A DNA stretch of 39,922 bases from an uncultured Alcaligenaceae bacterium (GCA_937908115.1 CALEQZ010000014.1:1-39922), one strand, 5' to 3'; positions 24,700 to 33,033 are shown, counted from the first letter of the stretch. Numbers and translations are program-made. Notes: generated by a model not told the origin, from the sequence alone.

Positions 24700-26187
24700 A
24701 TGAGCGTCCCCATTTCGTTTTCGCACTTGGCTGCGGCCGGCGCGCTGGCGCTGGCGGCCGCCGCGGCGCCGCTGCAGGCCCAGCCGGTCGGGCTGCCGAG
24801 CATGGGCCGGGAAGGCGGGGAGCTGACGCCTATGCTCGAGCAGCGGTTGGGCGACGCCATCATGGTCCAGGGCCGGCGCGACCCCACTTATATCGATGAC
24901 CCCGGCGTGCGCCAATACTTGGGCGAGGTCGGCCGCAGGCTGGCCGCGCACGCGCCTGGCGGTGCGCCTGAGATCGTCGTATTCGGCGTGCGCGACCCGA
25001 CCTTCAACGCCTTTGCCTTGCCCGGCGGTTATATCGGTGTCAACAGCGGCCTGATCATCGGGTCGGAATCCGAATCGGAGCTGGCCGGGGTAATCGCCCA
25101 CGAAATCGGCCACGTCGCGCAGCGCCACATCGCCCGTGGCTACACCCAGAGCGCGCAAAGCGGCACGATGATGATGGCGACCATGGCGGCATCGCTGCTG
25201 GCTGCGTTGGCCGGCGGTGGCGACCTTGCCGCGGGCGTGGCGGCGTTCGGCCAGGCAGCCACCGTCAGCCAGCAGCTGAGTTTTTCCCGCGACGCCGAGC
25301 GCGAAGCCGATCGTGCCGGCTTCGACATGCTGCGCAAGGCGGGCTACGACCCTGCCGGCATGGCGGCCGTCTTCGGCCGGTTGGCCAACGCATCGCGGCT
25401 GAACGAAGGCGCGGGCGGCGGCGCCTACGCCAGCACGCACCCGCTGTCGCTGCAGCGCATGTCGGACATCCAGAACCGCCTACGCATGATGCCGCCCGCG
25501 CGTCACGTCGACAGCGACGACTTCTGGTATGTGCGGGCCCAGATGTGGGTCGTGCAGTCCGGGGGTGCGCAAAGCCAGCGTAGCGCCAGGCAGCACTTGC
25601 AGGAAGAGGCGCGCGCCTTGTCCGGTCCCCGGCAAGCGGCGGCCTGGTACGGCCTGGGGTTGCTGGCGCTGCGGGAGGGCAACCTGGACCAGGCGCGCAA
25701 GGCGCTGGAAGCGGCCCGCGCCGGCGGCCGCGACGCGCCGCAACTGGCCGAGCTGGCCATCCGGCTGGCCTGGGCCGCGCGTGACGATGCCCGGGCCCTG
25801 GACACCGCCCGCGCTGCCTGGCGGCAATGGCCCGACCGGCGCGCCTTGGCCTACTGCCTGGCGCAGGCCCTGCAGCGCATGGGCAGGCACGACGAGGCCG
25901 TCATGTTCCTGCGCGAGCGCGTCGGCCGGTGGGCAGACGAGGAGCCGGGCTTGTACCAACTATTGGCGCAGAGTGAAGACAAGGCCGGCCAGCGTGTGGC
26001 GGCAAGGCGCAGCATGGCCCGCTATTACATTGCTACCGGCGCGCTGCCGGCGGCCGTTTCGCAGCTGAACCAGGCGCGCGGCCTGTCACGCGATTTCTAC
26101 GAGCAGTCGCAGATAGACGTACAGATTCGCGAAGTGAAGGAGCGCATGGCCGAGGAGCGCGAACTGCTCGAACGATTCAAGTCCTGA
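24700..26187 (+). CDS. bepA: BepA-like periplasmic M48 metalloprotease with TPR tail
   Basis: A 495-aa exported zinc protease of the BepA (YfgC) type, which supports outer-membrane protein assembly and degrades stalled LptD and BAM components. A signal peptide (about 1-28, ending PLQAQ) is followed by the M48 domain. HEIGH at 134-138 supplies two zinc ligands and the catalytic Glu, and SRDAEREADRAGFDML supplies the third ligand. A loop HPLSLQRMSDIQNRL closes the domain. The C-terminal half (about 280-480) is a set of TPR-like helical repeats (AAWYGLGLLALREGNLDQARKALEAARA and others). The ATG at 24700 starts the signal peptide; an earlier in-frame TTG is unnecessary. A 7-bp hairpin (26188-26204) follows the stop. 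Confidence 0.88.
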   Translation: MSVPISFSHLAAAGALALAAAAAPLQAQPVGLPSMGREGGELTPMLEQRLGDAIMVQGRRDPTYIDDPGVRQYLGEVGRRLAAHAPGGAPEIVVFGVRDPTFNAFALPGGYIGVNSGLIIGSESESELAGVIAHEIGHVAQRHIARGYTQSAQSGTMMMATMAASLLAALAGGGDLAAGVAAFGQAATVSQQLSFSRDAEREADRAGFDMLRKAGYDPAGMAAVFGRLANASRLNEGAGGGAYASTHPLSLQRMSDIQNRLRMMPPARHVDSDDFWYVRAQMWVVQSGGAQSQRSARQHLQEEARALSGPRQAAAWYGLGLLALREGNLDQARKALEAARAGGRDAPQLAELAIRLAWAARDDARALDTARAAWRQWPDRRALAYCLAQALQRMGRHDEAVMFLRERVGRWADEEPGLYQLLAQSEDKAGQRVAARRSMARYYIATGALPAAVSQLNQARGLSRDFYEQSQIDVQIREVKERMAEERELLERFKS

Positions 26188-26204
26188 TTGCACGGCACGT
26201 GCAA
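26188..26204. repeat. Short perfect inverted repeat after the BepA-like gene
   Basis: TTGCACG and CGTGCAA around a three-base loop, starting on the base after the stop codon. There is no T run, so it is at best an RNA-stabilising or weak bidirectional terminator hairpin between convergent genes. Confidence 0.4.
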
Positions 26205-26284
26205 GGCGCCCGGTGGGGCGAGCAGGCAGCGCCGCGTGCCCGTTCCCAGGGCGCCGCCGTCGGTGGCCCCGCGGGCGGTGGGGC

Positions 26285-27376
26285 TTATTGCCCGGTTTCG
26301 AAAAAGCGCGCGAGCCGCTGGGGCAGCCAGCGGCCGTGGCCCGGGAACGGTCCGGTGACGAAACCGGCATGCCCGCCTTCGGCGGGCTGGTGCAGCAGCA
26401 CGGCGTCGGAGCACTCGTCCGGCCCGGGTAGCGCCGGCTCGGGCAGGAAGGGGTCGTTGCGTGCGTTCAGCACCAAGCAGGGTACGGCGATGCCGGCCAG
26501 CAGCGGCTTGCACGATGCCCGCGTCCAGTAATCCAGCGCGTTGCGAAAACCATGCATGGGCGCGGTGTACGCGTCATCGAACTCGCGCAAGTCCCGCGCA
26601 TGGGCCACCCGCATGACGTCGATGACGCCTGGGAAGCGGCGGGCCTTTTCCAGCACCTTGGCCTTCATGGTGCGCAGGAAGAACCGCGTGTAAATGTGCC
26701 GGTTGATGAAGCCGCGCGATAGGTTTTGGCCAGCCGCGACCAGGTCCAGCGGCACCGAGACGCCGGCGGCGGCCGCCAGCCAGGCGGCCGCCTGGCCTTG
26801 CTCGCCCAGGTATTTGAGCAGGGCGTTACCCCCCAACGATACGCCGACGGCATGCCAGCGCGCAGCGGGCAGGCGCTGGCGCGCGGCTTGCAGCATGAAG
26901 CCGATTTCTTCCGAATCGCCGGAGTAATAGGCGCGCGCCAGACGGTTGGGCGTGCCAGAGCAGCCGCGAAAGTGTGCGACCACCACCACCCAACCGCGGG
27001 CGCGGAAGTATTGCCCGATCGACTGCGCGTAGCGGCTCAGGCTGTTGCCTTCCAGCCCATGGAAAATGATGACGGCGGACGTCTCTGGCGTTTGCGGCAG
27101 TGCCAGCCGGTCACTGTCGGTCATCCAGCGCACCGCCGCCGTACCCGCGACCGGGGCCGGATCGGCGTCGTGCGCGTCGGCCGGCGTGCGATGCGGGAAG
27201 AGCCCCGGGCCGCTCCAATCGAAATCGAGGAAATCGCCGTCAGGCGTATCGACCCGCTCGCGCACGAAGGCGATGCGGTGGTAGCGGGCCGCCAGGGCGC
27301 CATAGAGCGTCTGGCTGTGTCCATCGGGCAGCCAAACAGGAGTCGGGCAGGGCGAAGTGTCCAGTCGTGCAGCCAC
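26285..27376 (-). CDS. YheT-type alpha/beta hydrolase
   Basis: A 363-aa alpha/beta-fold hydrolase of the YheT/ABHD1-3 group. The N-terminal PVWLPDGHSQTLYGAL is a family hallmark. The oxyanion region is IIFHGLEGNSLSRYAQ, and AHFRGCSGTPNRLARAYYSGD follows. The nucleophile Ser is in GVSLGGNALLKYLGE, the acid in LNARNDPFLPE and the catalytic His in EGGHAGFV. Relatives act on esters or lipids; the substrate here is unknown. The start I favour is a GTG at 27376, eleven bases after the stop of the preceding NTF2-like gene, because no ATG lies between that stop and the conserved PDGHSQT motif. The longer frame upstream is antisense noise. Confidence 0.85.
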   Translation of the reverse strand: MAARLDTSPCPTPVWLPDGHSQTLYGALAARYHRIAFVRERVDTPDGDFLDFDWSGPGLFPHRTPADAHDADPAPVAGTAAVRWMTDSDRLALPQTPETSAVIIFHGLEGNSLSRYAQSIGQYFRARGWVVVVAHFRGCSGTPNRLARAYYSGDSEEIGFMLQAARQRLPAARWHAVGVSLGGNALLKYLGEQGQAAAWLAAAAGVSVPLDLVAAGQNLSRGFINRHIYTRFFLRTMKAKVLEKARRFPGVIDVMRVAHARDLREFDDAYTAPMHGFRNALDYWTRASCKPLLAGIAVPCLVLNARNDPFLPEPALPGPDECSDAVLLHQPAEGGHAGFVTGPFPGHGRWLPQRLARFFETGQ

Positions 27377-27387
27377 CGGCGTTCCCG

Positions 27388-27810
27388 TCAGTGGAGCAGG
27401 TCTGGCAGGTCGTGCAAGTCGAGCAGCCCCGCTTCGGAAGGGGCGGCGCTGGCATGGTGCAGCACCAGCTTCCAACCTGCCGGTCCCTTGTGATAGACGT
27501 TGGTCGCGTAGCAGTTGGCCACCCGCATCCCTGCGGGCGACTGCACCGTCATTTGTTCCACCACCGAGTGCACCGAACTCATCATGCTTTGCAGCGCCAG
27601 CAGGCGCATGGGGCGCATGACCAGCGGGCCATTGGCCAGGATTTCCTGCCACGATTCCCGGACTGCCATGTGGCCAAGCACGCGAATGCCGCCCGGATGG
27701 ATGCAGGCGACTTCTTCGTCGTCGGCCCACACTTGCATCAGGCTATTCAGGTCGCCTTGCTCCAGGGCTTCGTAGAAGGCGAACTCGGCTTCGTCGGCGG
27801 TGGCGAACAT
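27388..27810 (-). CDS. SnoaL/NTF2-like fold protein
   Basis: A 140-aa cytoplasmic protein with the cone-like NTF2/SnoaL fold. The N-terminal helices (FATADEAEFAFYEALEQGDLNSLMQVWADDEEVACIHPGG) and the strands around VRESWQEILANGP and NCYATNVYHKGPAGWKLVLHHASAAP match the bacterial family of small NTF2-like proteins found beside hydrolase genes. It could bind a hydrophobic small molecule or be enzymatic; nothing identifies a reaction. It lies 16 bases after the zinc-finger gene and 11 before the hydrolase gene, so the three are probably co-transcribed. Confidence 0.75.
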   Translation of the reverse strand: MFATADEAEFAFYEALEQGDLNSLMQVWADDEEVACIHPGGIRVLGHMAVRESWQEILANGPLVMRPMRLLALQSMMSSVHSVVEQMTVQSPAGMRVANCYATNVYHKGPAGWKLVLHHASAAPSEAGLLDLHDLPDLLH

Positions 27811-27826
27811 GGGCTGGCCGGCCCGT

Positions 27827-28039
27827 TCAGTGCTTGGGTACCGCCGTGCCCGGCTTGAGCCGATACTGCGTCCCGCAATAGGGGCAGGCGGCCGAGCCCG
27901 TGCGCGTGACGTCCAAAAAGACGCGCGGGTGCATGCTCCAGATCGGCGCGCGCGGGCCCGGACAGTACACGGGCAGGTCTTCTGCGCCGATTTCGATGGC
28001 TTGCTGCGCTTGGCCGGGGGCTGTCGCGGCTGCGGTCAT
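27827..28039 (-). CDS. CHCC-type zinc-finger protein
   Basis: A 70-aa protein with a single zinc-binding module: Cys26, His37, Cys52 and Cys55 (VYCPGP, SMHPRVFLD, CPYCGTQY). This is the zf-CHCC pattern shared with mitochondrial complex I subunit NDUFS6. Short proteins of this kind are common next to ilvE in beta- and gammaproteobacteria, but I know of no assigned function. It begins 46 bases after ilvE and likely shares its transcript. Confidence 0.8.
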   Translation of the reverse strand: MTAAATAPGQAQQAIEIGAEDLPVYCPGPRAPIWSMHPRVFLDVTRTGSAACPYCGTQYRLKPGTAVPKH

Positions 28040-28085
28040 GGTTGTTCCTGCGATGGTAGGGCGAAAGAAGTCTGCAAAAGGCGGT

Positions 28086-29006
28086 TCAAACCTTGGTCAG
28101 CCAGTGCTCGTACTTGGGATTGCGACCGTTGACCACGTCGAAGAAGGCTTTCTGCAGGCGCTCGGTGATCGGCCCGCGGCGGCCGGCGCCGATTTGGCGG
28201 CGGTCGACTTCGCGGATGGGCGTGACCTCGGCGGCGGTCCCCGTGAAGAAGGCTTCGTCGGCGATATAGACGTCGTCGCGGGTCAGGCGCTTGGTCACCA
28301 CCGGGATGCCCAGGTCGGCGGCCAGCGCGTGGATGGTCGAGCGGGTGATGCCGGTCAGGGCCGACGCGATCTCGGGTTCGCAGAGCACGCCGTCCTTGAC
28401 GATGAAGAGGTTCTCGCCGGCGCCTTCGGCCACGAAGCCGTCGGTATCCAGCAGCAGCGCCTCGTCATAGCCGTCGTCCAGCGCCTCGGCGTTGGCGATG
28501 ATGGAATTGGCGTAGGTCGTGGCCACTTTGGCCCGCGGCAGGGTGACGTTGACGTGGTGGCGGGCGTAGGACGACACCTTGACCCGTATGCCTTCGGCCA
28601 GGGCCTGCTCGCCCAGGTAGGCGCCCCAGGGCCAGGCGGCGATGGCGACGTGGACCTTGGCACCCTTGGGCGAGATGCCCATTTTCTCGGAGCCGAAGAA
28701 CACCAGTGGGCGCAGGTAGCAGGACTTGAGCCCGTTGGCACGCACCACTTCGCATTGCGCCGCGTTCAGGGTGTCCTGGTCGTACGGGATCGGCATCTGG
28801 TAGATGTGCGCCGAATTGAACAGCCGGCGGGTGTGGTCCTGCAGGCGGAAGATCGCCGTTCCCTGGACGGTGTCGTACGCGCGTACGCCCTCGAATACCG
28901 ACAAGCCGTAGTGCAGCGAATGCGTCAGGACGTGCGTGGTGGCCTCGCGCCACGGAACCAGTTTGCCGTCATACCAAATGTAGCCGTCGCGGTCAGCCAT
29001 CGACAT
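28086..29006 (-). CDS. ilvE: Branched-chain amino acid aminotransferase
   Basis: A 306-aa fold-type IV PLP aminotransferase interconverting Leu, Ile and Val with their keto acids. WYDGKLVPWREATTHVLTHSLHYGLSVFEGVRAY is the family start. The PLP lysine is in RAKVATTYANS, and EALLLDTDGFVAEGAGENLFIV, ITRSTIHALAADLGI and AFFTGTAAEVTPIREVD complete the pattern. The ATG at 29006 has a GGAG ribosome site eight bases upstream; an ATG at 29000 is also possible and one at 29033 overlaps the promoter. A minus-strand TACAAT at 29037-29032 forms its -10. It is divergent from azlCD, which exports the same class of amino acids. Confidence 0.95.
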   Translation of the reverse strand: MSMADRDGYIWYDGKLVPWREATTHVLTHSLHYGLSVFEGVRAYDTVQGTAIFRLQDHTRRLFNSAHIYQMPIPYDQDTLNAAQCEVVRANGLKSCYLRPLVFFGSEKMGISPKGAKVHVAIAAWPWGAYLGEQALAEGIRVKVSSYARHHVNVTLPRAKVATTYANSIIANAEALDDGYDEALLLDTDGFVAEGAGENLFIVKDGVLCEPEIASALTGITRSTIHALAADLGIPVVTKRLTRDDVYIADEAFFTGTAAEVTPIREVDRRQIGAGRRGPITERLQKAFFDVVNGRNPKYEHWLTKV

Positions 29007-29031
29007 GGTGCGTCTCCATTGTGAGATATTC

Positions 29032-29057
29032 ATTGTATCAAGCGGCCACGATACAAT
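29032..29057. promoter_or_regulatory. Symmetric divergent promoter element between ilvE and azlC
   Basis: ATTGTATC (29032-29039) and GATACAAT (29050-29057) form a perfect 8-bp inverted repeat with a ten-base spacer. Each arm contains TACAAT reading outwards: the minus-strand copy faces ilvE and the plus-strand copy faces azlC. The repeat is thus at once a pair of back-to-back -10 boxes and a possible operator. Neither side has a recognisable -35, since each -35 zone falls in the opposing arm. Confidence 0.6.
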
Positions 29058-29160
29058 ACCGCGGCCTACGACCGTCCGGCGTGCCGCCCCGGCCCCCCGG
29101 GGCGGCCATGACAGCGCTGTCTATCCATGCTGACCCGCCATCTACGTCAGAGGGTCTGCC

Positions 29161-29907
29161 TTGACCTCTGATACCGAGCCGTCTTCTGCCGCTTGCGCCG
29201 CCTTGCGGGCCGAAAGGCTGGCCGGCTTTCGGGCGGGCGTCAAGGCCGTCGGCCCGGCGTTGGTGGCCACCTCCACCTGGGGCCTGGTCACCGGGGTGGC
29301 CATGGTCAAGTCCGGCCTGACCGAATCCGCGGCGTTGACCATGACGCTGCTGGTGTATGCCGGATCGGCCCAGCTCACGGCGCTGCCGCTGATCGCCACC
29401 GGCGCGCCTCTGTGGCTGATCTTCGCCGCGGGCTTCATCGTCAACCTTCGCTTTGTCATCTTCGGGGCGGCCCTGCACCCGTACTTCCGCGACCTATCCT
29501 GGCCTCGGCGCCTGGCCTACGGCTACCTCGCCACGGACATGGCCTTCGTGCTGTTCATGCCGCGCTACGGCGACGCGACCGTGCGGGGCACGGTCGAGCA
29601 GCGCTGGTTTTTCATCGGCACCGCCGCGCCGGGATGGCTGGCCTGGCAGGTGTCGTCCATACTCGGCATCGCCCTGGGCGCCATGGTCCCAGCCGGGTGG
29701 TCGCTGGATTTCGCCGCGGTATTGGCGCTGCTGGCCATTACCGTTCCCCTGGCGTCTTCCCGGCCCATGCTCATATCCATGCTGGCCGCCGGCCTGGTGG
29801 CCTGGGTCGGACAACTGTTGCCGCTGCGGCTGGGCTTGCTCGCGGCGGTGGCGGCGGGCATCGTCGCGGGCCTGGCCGCCGAACGCCTGTCCCGGAGCCA
29901 GTCATGA
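29161..29907 (+). CDS. azlC: AzlC-type branched-chain amino acid exporter, large subunit
   Basis: A 248-aa inner-membrane protein of the LIV-E/AzlC family. Together with a small AzlD subunit it exports branched-chain amino acids (BrnFE in Corynebacterium, YgaZH in E. coli). Conserved features include AGVKAVGPALVATSTWGLVTGVAMVKSGL, the VYAGSAQLTALPLI helix and NLRFVIFGAALHPYFRDLSWPRRLAYGYLATDMAF. The start is a TTG at 29161 preceded by GAGGG. Translation is coupled to azlD by an ATGA overlap. Being divergent from ilvE supports the substrate class. Confidence 0.88.
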   Translation: MTSDTEPSSAACAALRAERLAGFRAGVKAVGPALVATSTWGLVTGVAMVKSGLTESAALTMTLLVYAGSAQLTALPLIATGAPLWLIFAAGFIVNLRFVIFGAALHPYFRDLSWPRRLAYGYLATDMAFVLFMPRYGDATVRGTVEQRWFFIGTAAPGWLAWQVSSILGIALGAMVPAGWSLDFAAVLALLAITVPLASSRPMLISMLAAGLVAWVGQLLPLRLGLLAAVAAGIVAGLAAERLSRSQS

Positions 29908-30245
29908 TTTTTGGCTTGTGGCCTTCCGACCTTTACGTGTACGGGGCGATCGCGCTGTTGGTCGTGTGCAGCGTGCTCACGCGCGCCGGTTACATGGTGT
30001 TCGGCGACTACCTTCCCTTGAGCGAGGGAACGCGTCGTGCCTTGCGCTATGCGCCTGCAGCCGCACTGACCGCCATTATCGTGCCGGACCTGCTGCCTTG
30101 GCGGGCCGGGGAATGGCCGGCTTTCGACACGCGGCTGGTCGCCGCTGCGGCGGGCGTGCTGGTCTTTTTACGCACGCGCAGTGCCGTGCTGGTCATCCTG
30201 GTCGGCATGGCCGTGCTTTGGACGCTGCGGGCGCTGTTCGGCTGA
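29904..30245 (+). CDS. azlD: AzlD-type small subunit of branched-chain amino acid exporter
   Basis: A 113-aa membrane protein with about four helices, the partner of AzlC. The pattern LVVCSVLTRAGYMVFGDYLPLSEGTRRALRYAPAAALTAIIVPDLL, with the charged RRALRYAP turn, is typical of AzlD. The ATG at 29904 overlaps the azlC stop (ATGA), ensuring paired synthesis; the frame is open much further upstream, but there it is a shadow of azlC. Confidence 0.88.
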   Translation: MIFGLWPSDLYVYGAIALLVVCSVLTRAGYMVFGDYLPLSEGTRRALRYAPAAALTAIIVPDLLPWRAGEWPAFDTRLVAAAAGVLVFLRTRSAVLVILVGMAVLWTLRALFG

Positions 30246-30261
30246 CCGGTGCGGCGGCTGC

Positions 30262-30279
30262 TAAAATAAGTTATCCACA
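30262..30279 (+). promoter_or_regulatory. rhlE promoter -10 with an overlapping perfect DnaA box
   Basis: TAAAAT at 30262-30267 is a likely -10 for rhlE. Immediately downstream, at the expected transcription start, TTATCCACA (30271-30279) is an exact consensus DnaA box. DnaA bound there would interfere with initiation. It is a single box, so an origin is not implied. Confidence 0.45.
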
Positions 30280-30342
30280 GGTCCGCGCCGCGCAGCGACG
30301 CCTTTTTCCATTTTCCGGCGCCGGACGATCACCCATTTGCCG

Positions 30343-31776
30343 ATGACTCAATCGAATCCTTCCGTGGCCGCGGCTGCTGCCGACGCGCCCGTTTCCAGCT
30401 TCGCCGATTTCGGCCTGCATCCCGACCTGCTCCGGGCGGTGGCCGACACCGGCTACACCACGCCCACGCCCATCCAGGCCAGGGCGATTCCGGTGGTGAT
30501 GGAGGGACGCGACGTCATGGGCGCTGCCCAGACGGGCACAGGCAAGACCGCTGCCTTTACCCTGCCCATCCTGCACCGGTTGATGCCGCTGGCCAACCGT
30601 AGCATGTCTCCCGCGCGCCATCCGACGCGCGCGCTGATCCTGACGCCCACGCGCGAGCTGGCCGACCAGGTCGCCGAAAACGCACGCCGCTACAGCCAGT
30701 ACACGCCGCTGCGCACCGCAGTCGTGTTCGGCGGCGTGGATATCGGTCCGCAGAAGGAGGCGCTGCGCGCCGGCTGTGAGGTGCTGATCGCCACGCCCGG
30801 CCGCCTGCTCGACCACGTCGAGCAGCGCACGGCCAACCTCAGCCAGGTGGGGATCCTGGTGCTGGACGAAGCCGATCGCATGCTTGACATGGGCTTTCTG
30901 CCGGACCTGGAGCGCATCATCCAGCTGCTGCCGCGCCAGCGCCAGAACCTGCTGTTTTCCGCCACGTTCAGCAACGACATCCGCAAGCTGGCCCGCTCTT
31001 ACTTGAACCATCCGGTCGAGATCGAGGTGGCCGCGCGCAACGCCACGGCCGACACGGTCACCCAGATTGCCTATCCCATGGAGGCCGACGCCAAGCGGGC
31101 GGCCGTGGTGCATCTGGTCAAATCGCGGGGCCTGAGCCAGGTCATCGTGTTTTCCAACACCAAGATCGGCACCGGCCGCCTGGCGCGCCAGCTTGAGCTC
31201 GATGGCGTGCGCGCCGAATCCATACACGGTGACAAGTCGCAGGCTGACCGCATGAAGGCACTGGAAGCGTTCAAGGCCGGCGAGCTCGAAGTGCTGGTGG
31301 CCACCGACGTGGCCGCGCGCGGGCTGGACATTGCCGGCGTGCCGTGCGTGATCAATTACGACCTGCCGTACAACCCCGAGGACTACGTGCACCGCATCGG
31401 GCGCACGGGTCGCGCCGGCGCCTCGGGCGAAGCGATTGCCCTCTATACGCCCGAGGAAGAAAAGCTGCTGCTCGAGATCGAGAAGCTCATCAAGCGGCAG
31501 GTGCCACGCGGGCGGCTGGATATTCCGTCCGAACTGCTGTCGCGCGGGCGTGGCCGGGACCGGCACCGTCCGGGCGAGCGCCGCGGCGCATCGGCGCCGC
31601 ACGCATCGCGCCCGCAGCAGCCGGTCGACGACTTCTTCTACAAGCCTTACGAGCCGGCGCCGGCAACCGCGCAGCCGGCCAGTCCCGAACCGCCGCGCCC
31701 GGCGGCGCCCAAGCGCGGGCTGGCCGTGTTGCTGGGCGGCGCGCGCAAACCCGTTTCGCCTTCGTCTTCGTCCTAG
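30343..31776 (+). CDS. rhlE: DEAD-box ATP-dependent RNA helicase RhlE
   Basis: A 477-aa RNA helicase involved in ribosome assembly and RNA turnover. The Q motif is FADFGLHPDLLRAVADTGYTTPTPIQARAIP. The core has AQTGTGKT (motif I), PTRELADQV (Ia), ATPGRLLDH (Ib), DEADRMLDMGF (II), FSATF (III) and HRIGRTGRAG (VI). The C-terminal tail of about 100 residues is rich in Arg, Gly, Pro and Ser, as usual for RhlE proteins, and probably binds RNA. The ATG at 30343 is preferred to a TTG two codons earlier; neither has a strong ribosome site. Confidence 0.93.
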   Translation: MTQSNPSVAAAAADAPVSSFADFGLHPDLLRAVADTGYTTPTPIQARAIPVVMEGRDVMGAAQTGTGKTAAFTLPILHRLMPLANRSMSPARHPTRALILTPTRELADQVAENARRYSQYTPLRTAVVFGGVDIGPQKEALRAGCEVLIATPGRLLDHVEQRTANLSQVGILVLDEADRMLDMGFLPDLERIIQLLPRQRQNLLFSATFSNDIRKLARSYLNHPVEIEVAARNATADTVTQIAYPMEADAKRAAVVHLVKSRGLSQVIVFSNTKIGTGRLARQLELDGVRAESIHGDKSQADRMKALEAFKAGELEVLVATDVAARGLDIAGVPCVINYDLPYNPEDYVHRIGRTGRAGASGEAIALYTPEEEKLLLEIEKLIKRQVPRGRLDIPSELLSRGRGRDRHRPGERRGASAPHASRPQQPVDDFFYKPYEPAPATAQPASPEPPRPAAPKRGLAVLLGGARKPVSPSSSS

Positions 31777-31789
31777 TGCCGCGCGCCCC

Positions 31790-32188
31790 TTACGGTTGCG
31801 CGGCGGATTGCCTGAGAAGGGCGGCTACGTCGGGCAGGGCGGTGCGCACCTCCGGGCCATCGGCATCCAGGTTCTCGAGCATGCGCTGCAAGTGGCCGAT
31901 GTGCGGGAGCATGGTGCCGTAGAACAGCGTGCGCGCACCGCGTCGGATGAGCAGGGTCGGGAAGTTTTCGACGTCTTCGTCGCCCAGCAGCTCGGGGTGA
32001 TCCTCGATGTCGGCCCAAACGAACAGCATGTCGGGGTACTGGGCAGACAGTTCTTCGAAGCGCGGCTGGTAGCCGCGACAGGCGTCGCACCAGGCAGCGC
32101 AGAAGCATACGACCAGTCCGGCGTCCGGGCGGTCGAGCAGCGCGAGCAGGCGGGCGGTGTCGGCGTTGGCGGGGTAATGAACAGGCAT
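31790..32188 (-). CDS. Thioredoxin-like protein
   Basis: A 132-aa cytoplasmic protein with a thioredoxin fold. The redox motif is AAWCDACRGY (Cys34 and Cys37), a WCxxC with Asp-Ala between the cysteines instead of Gly-Pro. The cis-proline is in ENFPTLLIRRG, and FVWADIEDHPELLGDEDVE is the usual middle strand and helix. A C-terminal extension of roughly 25 residues goes beyond the canonical fold. There is no signal peptide. It is likely a thiol-disulphide oxidoreductase or redox-linked stress protein; partners unknown. It is convergent with rhlE (13 bases between the stops) and divergent from the EI24 gene. Confidence 0.85.
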   Translation of the reverse strand: MPVHYPANADTARLLALLDRPDAGLVVCFCAAWCDACRGYQPRFEELSAQYPDMLFVWADIEDHPELLGDEDVENFPTLLIRRGARTLFYGTMLPHIGHLQRMLENLDADGPEVRTALPDVAALLRQSAAQP

Positions 32189-32247
32189 GTCGGCAAGACG
32201 TGTCGGGTTTGTCTATGATACCCGGCACGCACTCCTGGCCAGCGCAC

Positions 32248-33033
32248 ATGAACGATTCCTCTGCCCTTCGTCCTGCCGGCTCGGCCGGCCTGTCCGGCGT
32301 GGCCCGCGCTTTGCGGCGCGCGCTCGTGTCGCAGCTGCATCCGCGCATGCTGTTTGCGCTGCTCATGCCTTTCCTGATTACCCTGGCGGGCGCCGTGGTG
32401 CTGATCTGGCTGTGTTGGGATCCCGTCACGGCCTGGCTGCAGCGCACCGTGTCGGATTGGGCCGTGGTGGCGCAGGTCGACGAATGGCTGATCGCCGCCG
32501 GCCTGGTTTCACTCAAGCTCTGGCTGGTGCCGCTGGCGGCGGTGGCCATCCTGCTGCCCGTGGCGGGTATCCTGGGCCTGGCGATAGCGGCCGTGTGCGT
32601 CATGCCGATGGTGCTCAACCACCTGGAGGCCCGCGATTACGCCGGCCTTAAGCGCCAAGGCCGGCACGGGCTGGCCGTCGGCATGTGGAACGCGATATGG
32701 GTGACCACCGTCTTCGCCCTGGGCTGGTTGGTGACGCTGCCGCTTTGGCTGCTGCCGCCCATGGCGCTGGTGCTGCCGGTGTTCTGGTGGGCGTTCGCGT
32801 TCTCGCGCATGATGCGCGTGGATGCGCTGGTCGAGCACGCCAGCCCGGCCGAGCGGCGGCTGCTCGAGCAGCGCCATAACGCTGGATTCTGGACGCTTGG
32901 CTTCATCCTGGCGCTGGTCAACCTGCTGCCGCCGGCCTGGCTGGTGCTGCCGGTGTTTTCCGCGTTGGTCTTTGCGCACTACGGCCTGGACGCGCTGGCG
33001 CGGCTGCGGCAGGAAACCGTCATCGACGTCTGA
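32248..33033 (+). CDS. EI24-domain membrane protein (CysZ-like family)
   Basis: A 261-aa polytopic membrane protein of the EI24/CysZ superfamily (Pfam EI24). Hydrophobic helices lie at about 35-60, 78-115 and 150-185, and a final pair near 210-250 contains LGFILALVNLLPPAWLVLPVFSALVFAHYGLDALAR, the family's C-terminal signature. E. coli CysZ transports sulphate; this protein is only distantly alike and no cys genes are nearby, so I do not assign that role. The ATG at 32248 has no strong ribosome site; an in-frame ATG at 32215 overlaps a TATGAT (32214-32219) that may be the -10. Confidence 0.75.
   Translation: MNDSSALRPAGSAGLSGVARALRRALVSQLHPRMLFALLMPFLITLAGAVVLIWLCWDPVTAWLQRTVSDWAVVAQVDEWLIAAGLVSLKLWLVPLAAVAILLPVAGILGLAIAAVCVMPMVLNHLEARDYAGLKRQGRHGLAVGMWNAIWVTTVFALGWLVTLPLWLLPPMALVLPVFWWAFAFSRMMRVDALVEHASPAERRLLEQRHNAGFWTLGFILALVNLLPPAWLVLPVFSALVFAHYGLDALARLRQETVIDV

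Noticed and set aside
30271..30279. Replication origin suggested by the DnaA box
   Set aside because: Only one box, no AT-rich unwinding region, and no dnaA, dnaN or gidA nearby.
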